DNA of 64,000 nt from the NCBI GenBank assembly GCA_963677215.1, contig OY781919.1:1550001-1614000 (forward strand), given 5' to 3'. The notes beneath the pieces were generated by a model. It was not told where the DNA came from and made no database searches. It saw only the letters and a list, made by a program, of their open reading frames with translations. Position numbers and translations under genes: made by a program. The DNA comes from G963676795 sp963677215. Lineage in GTDB: Bacteria; Desulfobacterota; Desulfuromonadia; Desulfuromonadales; Geopsychrobacteraceae. Of the stretch, positions 25,231 through 33,867 are shown piece by piece; within the stretch, counting starts at the first letter, position 1; each line of letters starts with the position of its first letter.

Positions 25231-26460
25231 ATGAATATTTGGTATTTGTCTGCTCATGATCAACCGAAGGGCCAATCCGCACGCACTTATGAGTTTTGTT
25301 TAGAATTGTGCAGGAAAGGCCATCATGTCACCATGTTTACAAACAGCTACTGTCACTGGACCCATGAGGAATTGCTGTCACCTCGAGAAAAGTGGCGTAT
25401 TGAAGATATTGATGGGCTTCGAGTGATATGGTTACGCACCATTCACTACAGTGGCAACGGTCTTAGACGTGGTGCGAATATGCTGTCGAATGTCTGGCGA
25501 TCATTGCAGGTGGCAAAGGTTTTGTCTGACCGGCCTGATGTTGTTGTGGGACCTAGTGTGCCTCTTGGTACTGGCTGGGCTGCGTTGCGGATTGCACAGC
25601 AGAGAAATGCGGCCTTTGTTTTTGAAGTCAGAGATGTCTGGCCTAGTGCTCTTGTTGATGACGGTGGATTATCAAATAAACATCCTGTCTATTTTTTCTT
25701 TCGTTTTCTTGAAAAGCTTCTCTATCGCAAAGCCAATATGATTTCATCTGCAATCCCATATATATCCGAGCATGTTGCAGCAAGTGGTGGCGAACCAGAT
25801 AAGATTGTGTGGGTTCCTAATGGCGTCAGCTTTGAACGTTATGACTGTTATGGTGAATATGATGGAGGGCGAAAAAGCCCTTTAGTCGTGATGTATGTAG
25901 GCGGTTACGGAAATGCTCATGATGTACGTACTATCGTAAGGGCTGCGAAAATTTTGCAGGCGCGAAAAGTTGATAGCTTTTACTTCATTATAATTGGTAG
26001 CGGACCTAAAAAGGCTGAATGTGTGAGGGAGGCAGAAGAGGCAAAGCTTACGAATATTGAATTTCGGGCGCCTATACCCAAAAGTGAGATTCCAAAGGCA
26101 CAGATGGAGGCCGATATACTGATAGCAGCTGTTCTGGATTCGCCAATCTATCGGTTTGGTTTGAATCTCAATAAAATGTTTGACTACTTTGCATCTGGAC
26201 GTCCGGTGATTTTCTCAGGGAACGCACCAAATGATCCCGTTGCAGAAACAGGTGCCGGATTTAGTATACCTCCGGAACAGCCAGAGATAATGGTGGATTC
26301 ATTGATGAAATTATTAGCTCTTTCTCCTGAAGAACGCTCTGAGATGGGGCGTCGTGGACGGGATTATATTAAATGTTTTGATATGCAAATCCTCTCTAAG
26401 CGTATGGAGGCACTGTTGTATCAAGCCAGCCAAGAAAAGGAGAAGTCTGAATGCCGTTAG
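25231..26460 (+). CDS. Glycosyltransferase family 4 (WbuB-like)
   Basis: GT-B glycosyltransferase of 409 residues resembling the WbuB group. The N-terminal MNIWYLSAHDQPKGQSART, the central VFEVRDVWPSALVDDGG and WVPNGVSFERY, and the C-terminal LNKMFDYFASGRPVIFSG are typical. WbuB proteins transfer amino-sugars such as FucNAc to lipid-linked intermediates, so a role in adding a 6-deoxy amino sugar or the diamino-uronic acid is plausible but not shown. It starts 9 bases after the amidotransferase and overlaps the next gene by 10 bases. Confidence 0.88.
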   Translation: MNIWYLSAHDQPKGQSARTYEFCLELCRKGHHVTMFTNSYCHWTHEELLSPREKWRIEDIDGLRVIWLRTIHYSGNGLRRGANMLSNVWRSLQVAKVLSDRPDVVVGPSVPLGTGWAALRIAQQRNAAFVFEVRDVWPSALVDDGGLSNKHPVYFFFRFLEKLLYRKANMISSAIPYISEHVAASGGEPDKIVWVPNGVSFERYDCYGEYDGGRKSPLVVMYVGGYGNAHDVRTIVRAAKILQARKVDSFYFIIIGSGPKKAECVREAEEAKLTNIEFRAPIPKSEIPKAQMEADILIAAVLDSPIYRFGLNLNKMFDYFASGRPVIFSGNAPNDPVAETGAGFSIPPEQPEIMVDSLMKLLALSPEERSEMGRRGRDYIKCFDMQILSKRMEALLYQASQEKEKSECR

Positions 26461-27296
26461 AAGAACGTAAGCTGAAGGAAATAGAGCACTCTGATCGGCG
26501 CCGCTCAATAGTCAAGGGATATGAATATCAGACCGATACAGCTGACGATCAACTTGATTCGACATTTGTCGCAGGTGGTGAGGAATATGATCAGCACTTC
26601 AGCAACATGAAGTTTTACAGTGTTACCAAGTCTAGTTTTGCGTATCGAGACGCACTTTTATATGAAAATCTTCAGGGGGCGGAAGTTTTGGATTACTGCT
26701 GTGGCAATGGTGAAGTTGCCCTGGAAATGGCCAAGCGTGGAGCAAGGAAGGTTGTTGGTATTGACATTAGCGAAGTGGCAGTTAAAAACGCTCAAGAGTT
26801 GGCCAAAATTCAGGGTGTTGATTCTATCTGTGAATTTAAGGTGATGGATGCGGAGCATACCGAATTTGCGGATAGCAGTTTTGACATTATTCATGAATAT
26901 GGTGCTTTACATCACCTCGATCTGCCGTTGGCTTTTGCTGAGTTGGCTCGCATTTTAAAGCCTGATGGGAGGTTGGTCTGTACGGAGGCAATGCGCCATA
27001 ACCCCCTGATTCACTGGTATAGAACGCGCACTCCTCACCTGCGTACCGAATGGGAGGTGGAGCATATCCTAGGTATCCCGGAGATCAACAGTGGTGGCCG
27101 TTATTTCTCTTCAATAAAGACAAAAATGTTTCATCTTGCGGTATTAGGGTCGGTTCCGTTCAGGAAAAACTTTATATTCAGACCCCTGCTTGCACTTTTT
27201 GAAGCTGTCGATGCATGTATTCTTAAAATTCCGTATTTTAATCGTCTTGCGTGGATAGCTGTTGTTGAATATCGAAAGCCCAAAATGAATGATTGA
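26451..27296 (+). CDS. SAM-dependent methyltransferase (class I)
   Basis: Rossmann-fold methyltransferase of 281 residues. VLDYCCGNGEVALEMAKRG is motif I, VVGIDISE carries the acidic residue that binds the ribose of S-adenosylmethionine, and FDIIHEYGALHHLD is motif II/III. In this position it most likely methylates a sugar of the repeat unit, or a chain end, but O- or N-methylation cannot be chosen from the sequence. The start overlaps the glycosyltransferase by 10 bases, and the gene is followed directly by the phosphoglycosyl transferase. Confidence 0.85.
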   Translation: MPLEERKLKEIEHSDRRRSIVKGYEYQTDTADDQLDSTFVAGGEEYDQHFSNMKFYSVTKSSFAYRDALLYENLQGAEVLDYCCGNGEVALEMAKRGARKVVGIDISEVAVKNAQELAKIQGVDSICEFKVMDAEHTEFADSSFDIIHEYGALHHLDLPLAFAELARILKPDGRLVCTEAMRHNPLIHWYRTRTPHLRTEWEVEHILGIPEINSGGRYFSSIKTKMFHLAVLGSVPFRKNFIFRPLLALFEAVDACILKIPYFNRLAWIAVVEYRKPKMND

Positions 27297-27298
27297 AA

Positions 27299-27955
27299 AT
27301 GTGCCAATGTAGTGTTGCTGAGCCCCAATTAGGGCACTCACGATTTTCGTTGTTGGTAAAACGTTTGATCGATGTAGTTATTTCACTTCTCGTTCTTTCA
27401 GTGATATGGCCGATTTTGCTGGTTGTTGCCTTAATTGTAAGGATGACGAGTCATGGCCCGGTATTTTATCGAGGCATAAGGTCTGGTCTGAATGGCTCAT
27501 CTTTCAGAATTCTCAAGTTCCGTACAATGGTGTCCGATGCAGAATTGCGTGGTGGTCCAACTACTGGGACCAATGATCCGCGCATTACTAATATCGGAGT
27601 TCTTCTTAGAAAAACCAAAATCGATGAACTTCCGCAGTTTATCAATGTCCTGCTTGGCGATATGAGTCTTGTCGGGCCACGTCCTGAAGTGTTGGAATAC
27701 ACGAATCAATATGTAGGTGATGAATGCCTGATTCTCTGTATGAGGCCTGGTATTACAGATTATGCTTCTGTGGAATTTGCCGATTTGGATGACAGGGTCG
27801 GAACGCAGGACCCGGACAGGTACTTCAGAGAACATATTCTGCCCCAGAAGAACGCTTTAAGGGTGAAATATGTCAAAAACTGGACTTTGGTATCTGATTT
27901 TAAGATTTTGTGGGAAACCTTTAAACGGGTTCTGAAGAGGGGCTTTTCGCGGTGA
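27299..27955 (+). CDS. Initiating phosphoglycosyl transferase (bacterial sugar transferase)
   Basis: Monotopic sugar-1-phosphate transferase of 218 residues, PglC/WbpL-like in role. It starts repeat-unit synthesis by moving a phospho-sugar from a UDP-sugar to undecaprenyl phosphate. A single re-entrant N-terminal helix (RLIDVVISLLVLSVIWPILLV) precedes the catalytic region, with FRILKFRTMV, RKTKIDELPQFINVLLGDMSLVGPRP and GITDYASVEF. It is the small, core-only form. ATG at 27299 is preferred; TTG at 27293 overlaps the previous stop. The likely substrate is the UDP-linked 6-deoxy amino sugar from the dehydratase at 31673. Confidence 0.93.
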   Translation: MCQCSVAEPQLGHSRFSLLVKRLIDVVISLLVLSVIWPILLVVALIVRMTSHGPVFYRGIRSGLNGSSFRILKFRTMVSDAELRGGPTTGTNDPRITNIGVLLRKTKIDELPQFINVLLGDMSLVGPRPEVLEYTNQYVGDECLILCMRPGITDYASVEFADLDDRVGTQDPDRYFREHILPQKNALRVKYVKNWTLVSDFKILWETFKRVLKRGFSR

Positions 27956-28920
27956 AGCAGCTTGAGACTGTGCCACTTGTTACTGGATTTCCTGCTGCTA
28001 CTCGACTTGGTATGGGATGTTGGGCTATTGGCGGACATGGATGGGGAAGAGTCCAGGATGATGACTCTGTTCGTGCGGTGAACTGTGCTCTGGATCGTGG
28101 GGTTTCATTTTTTGATACGGCCGATGCCTATGGCCTGGGGAAGTCAGAATCTCTCCTGTCTGAAATTTTGGGAAATAAACGCCATTCTTTAATCATCGGG
28201 ACTAAGGGTGGGGTTAAGTGGGATGATTGCGGTAATGTTTGGACAGATATTTCTCCCGAATCTCTCCGGCAATCGCTTGAAGGAAGTTTGAGAAGGCTGC
28301 GGCTTGATACGATTCCTTTGTATTACATCCACAAACCAGACAATTTTACGAGGATAGGTGACAGTATTGCTGCGCTCAGACGTTTTCAGGATGAAGGAAA
28401 AATCGTAGATATCGGAGTCGCAAATTTTAGACCTGAACAACTCTTGGAGGCTCTGAAAGTAGCGCCTGTCAAGGTAGTACAGCTCAGGTTGAACCTGTTT
28501 GAGCAGGATCTTTTGAAAGAATATCAGAAGATCTGTCGTGAATATAGTGTTCAGCTGGTTGCATGGGGGGCTTTGGCTGATGGATTGTTGACTGGAAAAT
28601 TCGGAAGCAATTCGTCTTTTGGGCCAGATGATCACCGCAGTAGAATGGCTGACTTTATCGGGAAGCGTTATTCCTGCAACCTTGAATGTGTATTGCAACT
28701 TACTGAATTTGCCGCCGAGCGTGGCGTCCCTTTAAGCCAACTAGCGTTACGATGGGTGTTGGACAGCTCTGATGTCACAATGTCATTGTTCGGAGCTAAG
28801 ACAGACCTGCAAGTTGAACAAAATATGTCGGCTTCGAGTTGGCGTCTTGGTTCAGCAGATATTCATACTATTAATTCCATTGTTGAGAATGTCCGGAGAT
28901 CATATGGTCTATCCAGTTGA
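27952..28920 (+). CDS. Aldo/keto reductase
   Basis: NAD(P)H-dependent TIM-barrel oxidoreductase of 322 residues. The catalytic tetrad can be read: Asp and Tyr in DTADAYGLGKSE, Lys in IIGTKGG, and His in LYYIHKPD. It starts with GTG overlapping the previous stop and overlaps the next gene by 17 bases, so it belongs to the same transcript. In this setting it may reduce a keto-sugar or the product of the following TPP-dependent enzyme pair. No substrate can be assigned. Confidence 0.88.
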   Translation: MKQLETVPLVTGFPAATRLGMGCWAIGGHGWGRVQDDDSVRAVNCALDRGVSFFDTADAYGLGKSESLLSEILGNKRHSLIIGTKGGVKWDDCGNVWTDISPESLRQSLEGSLRRLRLDTIPLYYIHKPDNFTRIGDSIAALRRFQDEGKIVDIGVANFRPEQLLEALKVAPVKVVQLRLNLFEQDLLKEYQKICREYSVQLVAWGALADGLLTGKFGSNSSFGPDDHRSRMADFIGKRYSCNLECVLQLTEFAAERGVPLSQLALRWVLDSSDVTMSLFGAKTDLQVEQNMSASSWRLGSADIHTINSIVENVRRSYGLSS

Positions 28921-29884
28921 AAAATTACTGAAATTATACCGCACTATGCTGAGAATTCGATTTGTAGAAGAGGGTTTCGTTGAGCCCATACTAAACGGTG
29001 AAGTTAAATGCCCTGTCCATCTATACTCAGGCGAAGAGGCGATTGCAACTGGAGTGTGCACGGCACTGACTCCCGACGACTATGTTTTAGGCAACCACCG
29101 TTCACACGGGCATTATCTTGCGAAGGGGGGCGATTTGAACGCTCTGGTCGCCGAAGTGTACTGTCGGGAAACAGGTTGTTCGCGTGGTCGCGGAGGGTCG
29201 ATGCATTTGATTGCCCCAGACGTAAGTATGCTTGGTTCTGCTCCAATCGTTGCTGGTACAATATCTCTTGCGTTGGGGGCCGCTTTGGCTTCATCAATTA
29301 GGGGGGATGGCAGGGTAGCTGTCAGTTTTTTTGGAGATGGGGCCACCGGAGAAGGGGTGTTGTGCGAGTCTATTAATTTTGCGGCACTAAAGAAGTTGCC
29401 GATTATTTTTGTTTGTGAAAATAACCTCTATTCAACACATCTATCAATTGATGAAATACGTGTTAATCGAGAGATCCATCATTTGGGCAAACCTTTTGGA
29501 GCTAAAAGCATTCAGGTTGATGGGAACGATGTGCTTAGCGTTTATGAGCATGCCAAGCAGGCTGTGTCCGCTTGTCGGAATGGAGAAGGTCCTGTGCTGT
29601 TGGAATGTGTGACTTACCGTCAGAGAGGGCATGTCGGTCCTGATGATAACGTTCAGGGGCTTCATACCGATATACGTCCACAGAAAGAGTTAGCACATTG
29701 GATCGCTAAAGATCCTCTTAAGAAACTTGAAGCATATATGCTGAAAGAATGTTGTTTGTCGATTGCTGATCTGGATAAGATTAAAATCACTGTAGAAAAG
29801 GAAGTTGCTGAAGCATTTGAATATGCACTTACAAGCCAATTTCCAGCTTCTTGTGGGGGAGGGAATTATGTCTTCGCAGATTAG
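28904..29884 (+). CDS. TPP-dependent dehydrogenase E1-like alpha subunit
   Basis: 326-residue protein of the pyruvate/acetoin dehydrogenase E1 alpha family. The thiamine pyrophosphate and magnesium motif GDGATGEGVLCESINFA is intact, preceded by GNHRSHGHYLAKGG and RGRGGSMHL. The start at 28904 has GGAG 7 bases upstream and the usual family N-terminus; the frame runs open back to 28772 inside the reductase gene. It overlaps the beta subunit by 17 bases. No E2 acyltransferase or E3 gene is near, and the genes sit inside the polysaccharide operon. The pair may therefore carry out a decarboxylative C-C bond formation or acyl transfer on a sugar rather than oxidative decarboxylation. That is inference. 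Confidence 0.88.
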   Translation: MVYPVEKLLKLYRTMLRIRFVEEGFVEPILNGEVKCPVHLYSGEEAIATGVCTALTPDDYVLGNHRSHGHYLAKGGDLNALVAEVYCRETGCSRGRGGSMHLIAPDVSMLGSAPIVAGTISLALGAALASSIRGDGRVAVSFFGDGATGEGVLCESINFAALKKLPIIFVCENNLYSTHLSIDEIRVNREIHHLGKPFGAKSIQVDGNDVLSVYEHAKQAVSACRNGEGPVLLECVTYRQRGHVGPDDNVQGLHTDIRPQKELAHWIAKDPLKKLEAYMLKECCLSIADLDKIKITVEKEVAEAFEYALTSQFPASCGGGNYVFAD

Positions 29885-30857
29885 AAAATTGTCTTATGTC
29901 TCCGCTATTAATGAAGCTTTTCATCAATGTATGGAATCGGATGATTCCGTGTTTTTAATAGGCCAGGGGGTTAAGAGCCCTTGGTATGTTGGCAATACTG
30001 CAACGGGTTTGTTGAGCCGGTTCGGTGAGAAGCGAGTCATTGATACACCTGTTTCGGAAAATGCCATAACAGGTGCTGCCGTGGGAGCTGCCATGGCTGG
30101 TATGCGTCCAATCGTTGTTCATCCACGAATGGATTTTATGTTGTTTGCTTTTGATCCAATTATTAACGAAGCTGCAAATTGGTATTATATGAATGGTGGA
30201 AAGCTTTCGGTTCCTGTTGTTTTCTGGGGGGTGATTAACCGAGGTGGAGAACAGGGCGCTCAGCATTCTCAGGCATTGCATGCTATGTTTGCTCATACCC
30301 CAGGATTAAAGGTGGTGATGCCTGCGACTGCATACGATGCAAAGGGGCTATTGACTGCTGCTATTAAGGATAATAATCCAGTAGTTTTTATTGATGATAG
30401 GTGGCTTTATGGAACAGAATCACATGTTCCAAAAGAACTATATTCCATACCTATTGGTGAAGGAGTATTGCTCAAAGAAGGTCGTGATATGACTATTGTT
30501 GCGATGTCTTATATGGTTCACGAGGCTCTTAGTGCAGCACTAACTCTTGAAGAAGATGGTATTTCAGTGGAAGTTATTGATCCAAGAACAATAAAACCCC
30601 TTGATAAAGATCTTATTTTAACTTCCGTGAAGAAAACAGGCCGTGTCTTAATTGCAGACTGTGGCTGGAAATCATTTGGTGTTTCAGCTGAGATTTCAGC
30701 TTTAATTTCAGAGAATTGTGCTTCTTCTCTAAAATCAAATATTGTGAGAATCGCGTTGCCAGATATGCCTGCTCCTGCCAGTAGAAGTCTTGAGAATGAA
30801 TATTATCCCAAGTCTGGTGATATTGCCTCCAGTATTAAAGAAATTTTAGGGCGGTGA
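29868..30857 (+). CDS. TPP-dependent dehydrogenase E1-like beta subunit
   Basis: 329-residue partner of the alpha subunit. ISVEVIDPRTIKPLD and the DTPVSENAITGAAVGAAMAGMRPIV segment are typical of E1 beta and transketolase C-terminal halves; the Glu in VSEN is the residue that activates the TPP aminopyrimidine. GGAGGG precedes the ATG at 29868. With the alpha subunit it should form an alpha2beta2 enzyme. It is the last gene before the IS relic. Acetoin dehydrogenase, phosphonopyruvate-type and sugar-modifying functions are possible alternatives. Confidence 0.88.
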   Translation: MSSQIRKLSYVSAINEAFHQCMESDDSVFLIGQGVKSPWYVGNTATGLLSRFGEKRVIDTPVSENAITGAAVGAAMAGMRPIVVHPRMDFMLFAFDPIINEAANWYYMNGGKLSVPVVFWGVINRGGEQGAQHSQALHAMFAHTPGLKVVMPATAYDAKGLLTAAIKDNNPVVFIDDRWLYGTESHVPKELYSIPIGEGVLLKEGRDMTIVAMSYMVHEALSAALTLEEDGISVEVIDPRTIKPLDKDLILTSVKKTGRVLIADCGWKSFGVSAEISALISENCASSLKSNIVRIALPDMPAPASRSLENEYYPKSGDIASSIKEILGR

Positions 30858-30919
30858 TTTCTGGCTCAGAATTATTTATTAAATGGGTTGATCCTTTGAT
30901 TTTATAATATGTCTGTATT

Positions 30920-31413
30920 TCATTTGGGTGTTGCACTTACCCCACTGCCAGAACCAACGGGGGGAGTGATTTTAGTCTGAAAACTTGCTGCAAACTCGTT
31001 TGGTGACATGTTGTTCAGCGACCGATGAGGTCGATTGGCGTTGTAATTAAGTCGCCAGTTTTCAATTTTTAACTGAGTATCACCCCGCCCCACAAAACAT
31101 GCTCGGTGAGGCATTCATTCTGGACCTTGCCGTTGAAATTTTCGATGTAGGCGTTCTGGGTCGGTTTGCCGGGTTAAATAAAGTGCAGTTTAACCCTGTT
31201 TTCATAAGCTCAGGCATCTATCGCCTTTCTGATGAATTTTGGCCCGTTGTCGACGGTAGTGACTTCGGGCAAACCGCAGGTTAACACGATTCGCTCCAGA
31301 ACCCGCGTGACTCGCTGACCAGTTAAGGAGTGATAGACCTCGAGTACCGGACACCTCTGGGCCTGCTTCAAGATTCCGATACTCTACTCTTCGGTGAACA
31401 GTATCGATTTCAT
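30920..31413 (-). pseudogene. IS3-family transposase, internally deleted and with stops
   Basis: Read on the - strand, the relic begins like OrfA (MKSILFTEE, then a stop, then SIGILKQAQ). It jumps to the second half of the DDE transposase: LPEVTTVDNGPKFIRKAIDA, stop, AYENRVKLHFI, stop, PGKPTQNAYIENFNGKVQNECL, and ends with IENWRLNYNANRPHRSLNNMSPNEF. The two stops within the catalytic core replace the usual Trp and Arg/Lys codons. Most of OrfA and the first part of OrfB are deleted, so it is inactive. Confidence 0.85.
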
Positions 31414-31468
31414 GTCTATCCTCTGTCTGAGAATGAATAGACCGAAATCACTAACTTTGTACTGGTTC
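30951..31468 (-). mobile_element. Relic of an IS3-family insertion sequence
   Basis: The ends are inverted copies: AGTGATTTTAGTCT (30965-30978) matches the complement of 31439-31452 at 12 of 14 positions, and GAACCA/TGGTTC (30951-30956, 31463-31468) lies outside them. At about 520 bases it is much shorter than a full IS3 element, and it lies at the right edge of the AT-rich block. The stretch 31470-31672 holds no gene; it is the AT-rich leader of the next gene. Confidence 0.85.
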
Positions 31469-31672
31469 ATTTTTTAGAGGTGCCCTCAGGGTGAATGGCC
31501 TCCTTTGTCAGTTGTTCCAAAAATCATGGAGTGTGATCAGATTACGATCAGTAAAAAATAGCTTAATGTAGATGCTTCGTGCAGATTTTTTGATATTCTT
31601 TATGATGTTTAAAAATTAGATTTATTCTGTTTTTTCAGTAATTTAGATTTTTTATTTGGTTTAGGGGTTGCT

Positions 31673-33586
31673 GTGAAAGCTTTTTTGTTTCGTTTTCGTG
31701 TTTATATTATTTTCATAATAACCATCGCAATTGTTGTTAGTTCGTTGTTGCTAGCCTATGCGATTCGATTTGATTTTTTAGTCCCGCAGATTTATTGGCA
31801 GAGGATATTTTTCCTTTTGCCCTTTGTTTTGGTCATTAAATCGATAATTTTCTGGCAATGCGGTTGTTTTAGGGGGTGGTGGCGTTATGTGTCATTTCCC
31901 GATTTGATTTCTATCGCCGAAGCAAACCTTATCGCATCTGCTGTTTTTTCAGCCTTTTCTGCTGTGGTGTTTCATTTGGACATGATCCCGCGGAGTGTCC
32001 TGATTCTGGACGGGATTCTGTGCTTTCTGTTGATTTGTGGAGTACGTTTCTCTGTCCGGGCGATCCGCGAACAGTATTTTCCTCTTCGCCGGGGCCAGAG
32101 GGATGCAACCCGGGTGTTAATAGTCGGTGCCGGCGATGCAGGACAGATGATTGCCCGTGAAATCCGCCAGAATCCAAAGTTGAACCTGGCTATAGTTGGT
32201 TTTGTCGATGATGATACCAGGAAAACTAAGTCCTTGATCCAAGGTTTTAAGGTTCTGGGGACTTTGGAACAAATAGGCTCTTTGTCGGTAAAATATGAGA
32301 TCGCGGAAATCATTGTTGCGATTCCTTCGGCCACGGGCAAGCAGCTTCGCCGCATTGTTGAAAAATGTCGTGAATGTCATGTTAAGTTCAAGACGTTGCC
32401 AGGGGTCGGCGATCTGATCGGTGGAGCCGTTTCGGTTCAGCAGATCAGGGAGATTAATTTGAACGACTTGTTGGGCCGGGAGCCGATCCAGCTTGATGAA
32501 GTCCAGATTAATGATTATTTGCGTAATAAGCGGGTCCTGGTCACGGGCGCTGGCGGCAGCATTGGCAGCGAGTTGTGTCGTCAGATTGCGCGTTTCTCTC
32601 CGGGCAAGATCATTCTGTTTGAAAATGCGGAGACTCCTCTTTTTAGTATTGAGCAGGAGCTTTCGAGGCTTTTCCCCGAGGTGCTGATTGCACCTATCAT
32701 CGGAGATATCAGGATGAGTACCAGGGTTAACGCAATTTTCGATGAGCAGATGCCTCAGGTTGTCTTTCATGCGGCAGCATACAAGCATGTGCCGATGATG
32801 GAGAAAAACCCTGCCGAAGCGGTCAACAATAATATTCAGGGAACCTGTAACCTGGCAGATGCAGCCGATTTTTTCAAAGTTGAAAAATTTGTCATGGTGT
32901 CGACGGACAAGGCTGTTAGGCCGACCAATGTTATGGGTGCGACCAAGAGGGTTGCTGAACTCTATGTTCAGTCTCTGGACAAGCATAGCCAGACGCGCTT
33001 TGTGACGACGCGCTTTGGAAATGTTTTGGGCAGTAACGGCAGCGTCATTCCGACCTTTAAGGAACAATTGAAAAAGGGCGGTCCATTGACGGTAACCCAT
33101 CCCGAAGTGATCCGTTATTTTATGACGATCCCGGAAGCAGTTCAATTGGTTTTGCAGGCTGGCAGTATGGGGAACGGCGGGGAGGTTTTTCTTTTTGATA
33201 TGGGGGAACCAGTCAAGATCAAGTTTCTTGCAGAGGAGTTGATAAGGTTGTCGGGCTTTATGCCTTATGAAGATATTGATATCGTTTATACGGGTTTGAG
33301 ACCCGGAGAAAAACTATATGAAGAACTTCTTTTGGCTGATGAAGGCGTATTGCCGACGCCGCATAAACAGATCTGTGTCGCCCAGGCCGTGGATATTCCA
33401 TATCATCAATTGAAGACGCAGATTGATTCTCTCGTTGCGGATGCCAGGGCTCTGGATATTTCTGCAACGATGTCTAAGTTAAGGGCTCTGGTTCCTGAAT
33501 ATCGACCTCAGGATGATGGTCGTGGTGGCTTGCCCAGACCGATGGCAACTTCGAGCGAGTCTGTCAAGCTAACCGCAGTGAAGTGA
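31673..33586 (+). CDS. Membrane NDP-sugar 4,6-dehydratase (WbpM/PglF/CapD family)
   Basis: 637-residue dehydratase that converts a UDP-N-acetylhexosamine, usually UDP-GlcNAc, to the 4-keto-6-deoxy sugar. Four N-terminal helices (about 1-130) anchor it. A first Rossmann domain follows (VGAGDAGQMIAREI), then the catalytic short-chain dehydrogenase domain with VTGAGGSIGSEL. In the active site, VSTDKAVRPTNVMGATKR has Met where most relatives have Tyr, which is normal for this family. GTG at 31673 has AGGGG upstream. It is separated from the operon by the IS relic but completes it: its product is the likely precursor of the first sugar used by the phosphoglycosyl transferase. Confidence 0.93.
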   Translation: MKAFLFRFRVYIIFIITIAIVVSSLLLAYAIRFDFLVPQIYWQRIFFLLPFVLVIKSIIFWQCGCFRGWWRYVSFPDLISIAEANLIASAVFSAFSAVVFHLDMIPRSVLILDGILCFLLICGVRFSVRAIREQYFPLRRGQRDATRVLIVGAGDAGQMIAREIRQNPKLNLAIVGFVDDDTRKTKSLIQGFKVLGTLEQIGSLSVKYEIAEIIVAIPSATGKQLRRIVEKCRECHVKFKTLPGVGDLIGGAVSVQQIREINLNDLLGREPIQLDEVQINDYLRNKRVLVTGAGGSIGSELCRQIARFSPGKIILFENAETPLFSIEQELSRLFPEVLIAPIIGDIRMSTRVNAIFDEQMPQVVFHAAAYKHVPMMEKNPAEAVNNNIQGTCNLADAADFFKVEKFVMVSTDKAVRPTNVMGATKRVAELYVQSLDKHSQTRFVTTRFGNVLGSNGSVIPTFKEQLKKGGPLTVTHPEVIRYFMTIPEAVQLVLQAGSMGNGGEVFLFDMGEPVKIKFLAEELIRLSGFMPYEDIDIVYTGLRPGEKLYEELLLADEGVLPTPHKQICVAQAVDIPYHQLKTQIDSLVADARALDISATMSKLRALVPEYRPQDDGRGGLPRPMATSSESVKLTAVK

Positions 33587-33604
33587 TGATGCATGACTGG
33601 TAAA

Positions 33605-33638
33605 GTGTGAAGCGATACGATCCTTACGGATCTCACAC
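33605..33638 (+). terminator. Hairpin after the dehydratase gene
   Basis: GTGTGA (33605-33610) pairs with TCACAC (33633-33638), and an inner stem GATCC/GGATC (33619-33623, 33628-33632) closes on TTAC. It starts 19 bases after the stop. There is no T tract, so termination is only possible; it may mark the end of the polysaccharide operon. Confidence 0.4.
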
Positions 33639-33687
33639 TACGAAAGTCTGTAATCTTTCTGGTTGATTAAATAATATTCATCCGTTG

Positions 33688-33758
33688 AACGCAGATAAAA
33701 ACTGATAAATGCAGATAGGCTTAATGGTATTTGCTTTTCATCTGAGTTTATCTGTGTT
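33688..33758. repeat. Intergenic GCAGATAAA inverted element
   Basis: AACGCAGATAAAAACTGA near 33688 and TCTGAGTTTATCTGTGTT at 33741-33758 are imperfect inverted copies. They resemble the better-preserved element at 39423-39528. The rest of the 33587-33867 gap shows no gene. Confidence 0.5.
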
Positions 33759-33867
33759 TGCTTTAAGATTCACGGACAGGGAATTTTGTCGAGTGTTTGA
33801 ATCTGTTTGTGGTAGATTGTTCGCCTTTGGCTGACAATAAGATAACTGAATTTTGCGGGAAGATTTA

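Noticed and set aside
31099..31284. Small + strand open frame in the IS relic
   Set aside because: It is the complement of the transposase remnant and has no features of its own.
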